Shown one piece after another: positions 5,416 to 6,024 of a stretch of DNA of 6,024 nt. The translations under genes and the position numbers were made by a program. Origin of the DNA: Actinomycetota bacterium (GTDB taxonomy: Bacteria; Actinomycetota; Actinomycetes; Streptosporangiales; Streptosporangiaceae). Position 1 is the first letter of the stretch; each line of letters starts with the position of its first letter. The notes under the pieces were generated by a model. It was not told the origin of the DNA and did not search any database. It worked only from the letters and a program-made list of their open reading frames with translations. The stretch is taken from positions 1,014 to 7,037 of the forward strand of contig PLIQ01000174.1 of the NCBI GenBank assembly GCA_003140115.1, read 5' to 3'.

Positions 5416-6024
5416 ATGCGCACCGGAACTGACTACCTGGCCGCGCTCAAGGACGACCGGGAGGCGTACATCGACGGGCAGCGGGTCCGCGACGTGGCCA
5501 GCCACCCGGCATTCGCGCCGATCGCCGCCGCGGTGGCCGGGCTGTTCGACCTGGCCGCCGACCCCGCCACCGCCATGACCTATACCGCGCCGGAAACTGG
5601 CGAGGAGGCCAACCTGGTCTACTCGATCCCGCGCAGCCAGGCCGATCTGGTCTCCCGCCGCCGTGCGATCCAGGCCTGGGCCCGGCACACCCACGGCTGG
5701 GTCGGGCGCGGCCCGGATCATATCGGCTCCTTCCTGGCCGGGTTCGCCGCGCACCCGGAGGCGTTCGCCGCCGGACCGCATGACCTGGCCGCGAACGTGG
5801 TCAGCTATTACCGCCGTCTGCTGCGGGAAAGCCTGTTCGTGTCCTCCGCGCTCATCCCGCCGCAGGTCTCCCGGGCCACCACCGCGCACGGCTGGGACGG
5901 CGAGTTCATCCAGGCCGGCGTGGCCGCAGAACGCCCGGACGGCCTCGTGATCCGCGGCGCGCTGATGCTGGCCACCGGCGCCGCGGTCGCCGACGAGATC
6001 TTCGTCTCCTGCATCAAGCCGCTC
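5416..6024 (+). CDS. 4-hydroxyphenylacetate 3-hydroxylase (HpaB) family flavin-dependent monooxygenase, 3'-truncated
   Basis: The first 203 residues of an HpaB-type oxygenase (full length usually about 480-520) run off the window end without a stop. These enzymes use FADH2 from a separate reductase to hydroxylate phenolic or related aromatic compounds. The N-terminal domain is clear: MRTGTDYLAAL and YIDGQRVRDVASHPAF (18-33), then DPATAMTYTAPETG (49-62), GRGPDH (97-102) and FLAGFAAHPEAF (106-117). The flavin-contacting IPPQ segment is at 147-150, and RGALMLATGAAVADEIFVS at 180-198. The start is fixed by GGAGGAG at 5403-5409. Classical HpaB has a Tyr where this protein has His102, and apparently a His where Ser144 stands, which suggests a substrate other than 4-hydroxyphenylacetate; this comparison is from memory. 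No reductase (HpaC-like) gene is in the window, so the partner must lie downstream or elsewhere. Confidence 0.88.
   Translation, partial: MRTGTDYLAALKDDREAYIDGQRVRDVASHPAFAPIAAAVAGLFDLAADPATAMTYTAPETGEEANLVYSIPRSQADLVSRRRAIQAWARHTHGWVGRGPDHIGSFLAGFAAHPEAFAAGPHDLAANVVSYYRRLLRESLFVSSALIPPQVSRATTAHGWDGEFIQAGVAAERPDGLVIRGALMLATGAAVADEIFVSCIKPL

Noticed and set aside
1..6024. A multi-gene defence, toxin-antitoxin or biosynthetic system
   Set aside because: The intact genes are of unrelated families, are separated by long gaps and show no operon structure. No nuclease, helicase, toxin, reverse transcriptase, transposase or repeat array is visible.

Overview
The window comes from a high-GC actinobacterium. 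The evidence is GC-rich third codon positions, GGAGG-type ribosome sites, an actinobacterial-type protein O-mannosyltransferase, a Ddn-like (F420-type) oxidoreductase and a decayed copy of the actinobacterial nucleoid protein gene lsr2. The mix of a HYR/FIMAH secreted protein, a DUF5995 remnant and an HpaB-type monooxygenase fits a large-genome soil actinomycete. I cannot name a genus.

Layout on the + strand: (1) 1-1113 is the C-terminal two thirds of a Pmt-type mannosyltransferase, cut by the window start. (2) 1323-1835 is a small deazaflavin (F420)-dependent nitroreductase/quinone reductase-family protein. (3) 1836-2190 is non-coding and holds a cluster of inverted repeats, including a perfect 18-bp palindrome. 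(4) 2191-3352 is a secreted protein with an N-terminal conserved domain, a HYR domain and a C-terminal FIMAH-like domain. Its signal peptide and body lie in different frames, and the break sits at a GC-dinucleotide run. (5) 3862-4788 is a two-module VOC (glyoxalase/dioxygenase) protein with a clear ribosome site. (6) 5416 to the window end is the N-terminal part of an HpaB-type flavin-dependent aromatic monooxygenase; no stop codon is reached.

On the - strand I find two gene remnants without intact counterparts here: a DUF5995 fragment (3441-3701), truncated at both ends, and an lsr2 remnant (5069-5213) with a lost start, a one-base frameshift and no DNA-binding domain.

The genes do not form an obvious pathway or operon: they are separated by long gaps, each appears to be expressed on its own, and three of the seven gene-like units are broken. 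The central 3-5 kb reads as an accessory or decaying stretch between two intact-looking genes that run off the window. I see no CRISPR array, transposase, tRNA or rRNA. I found no convincing new multi-gene system. The most useful observations are the frameshift over the signal peptide, the two remnants, the inverted-repeat cluster, and the apparent active-site changes in the HpaB-like protein.
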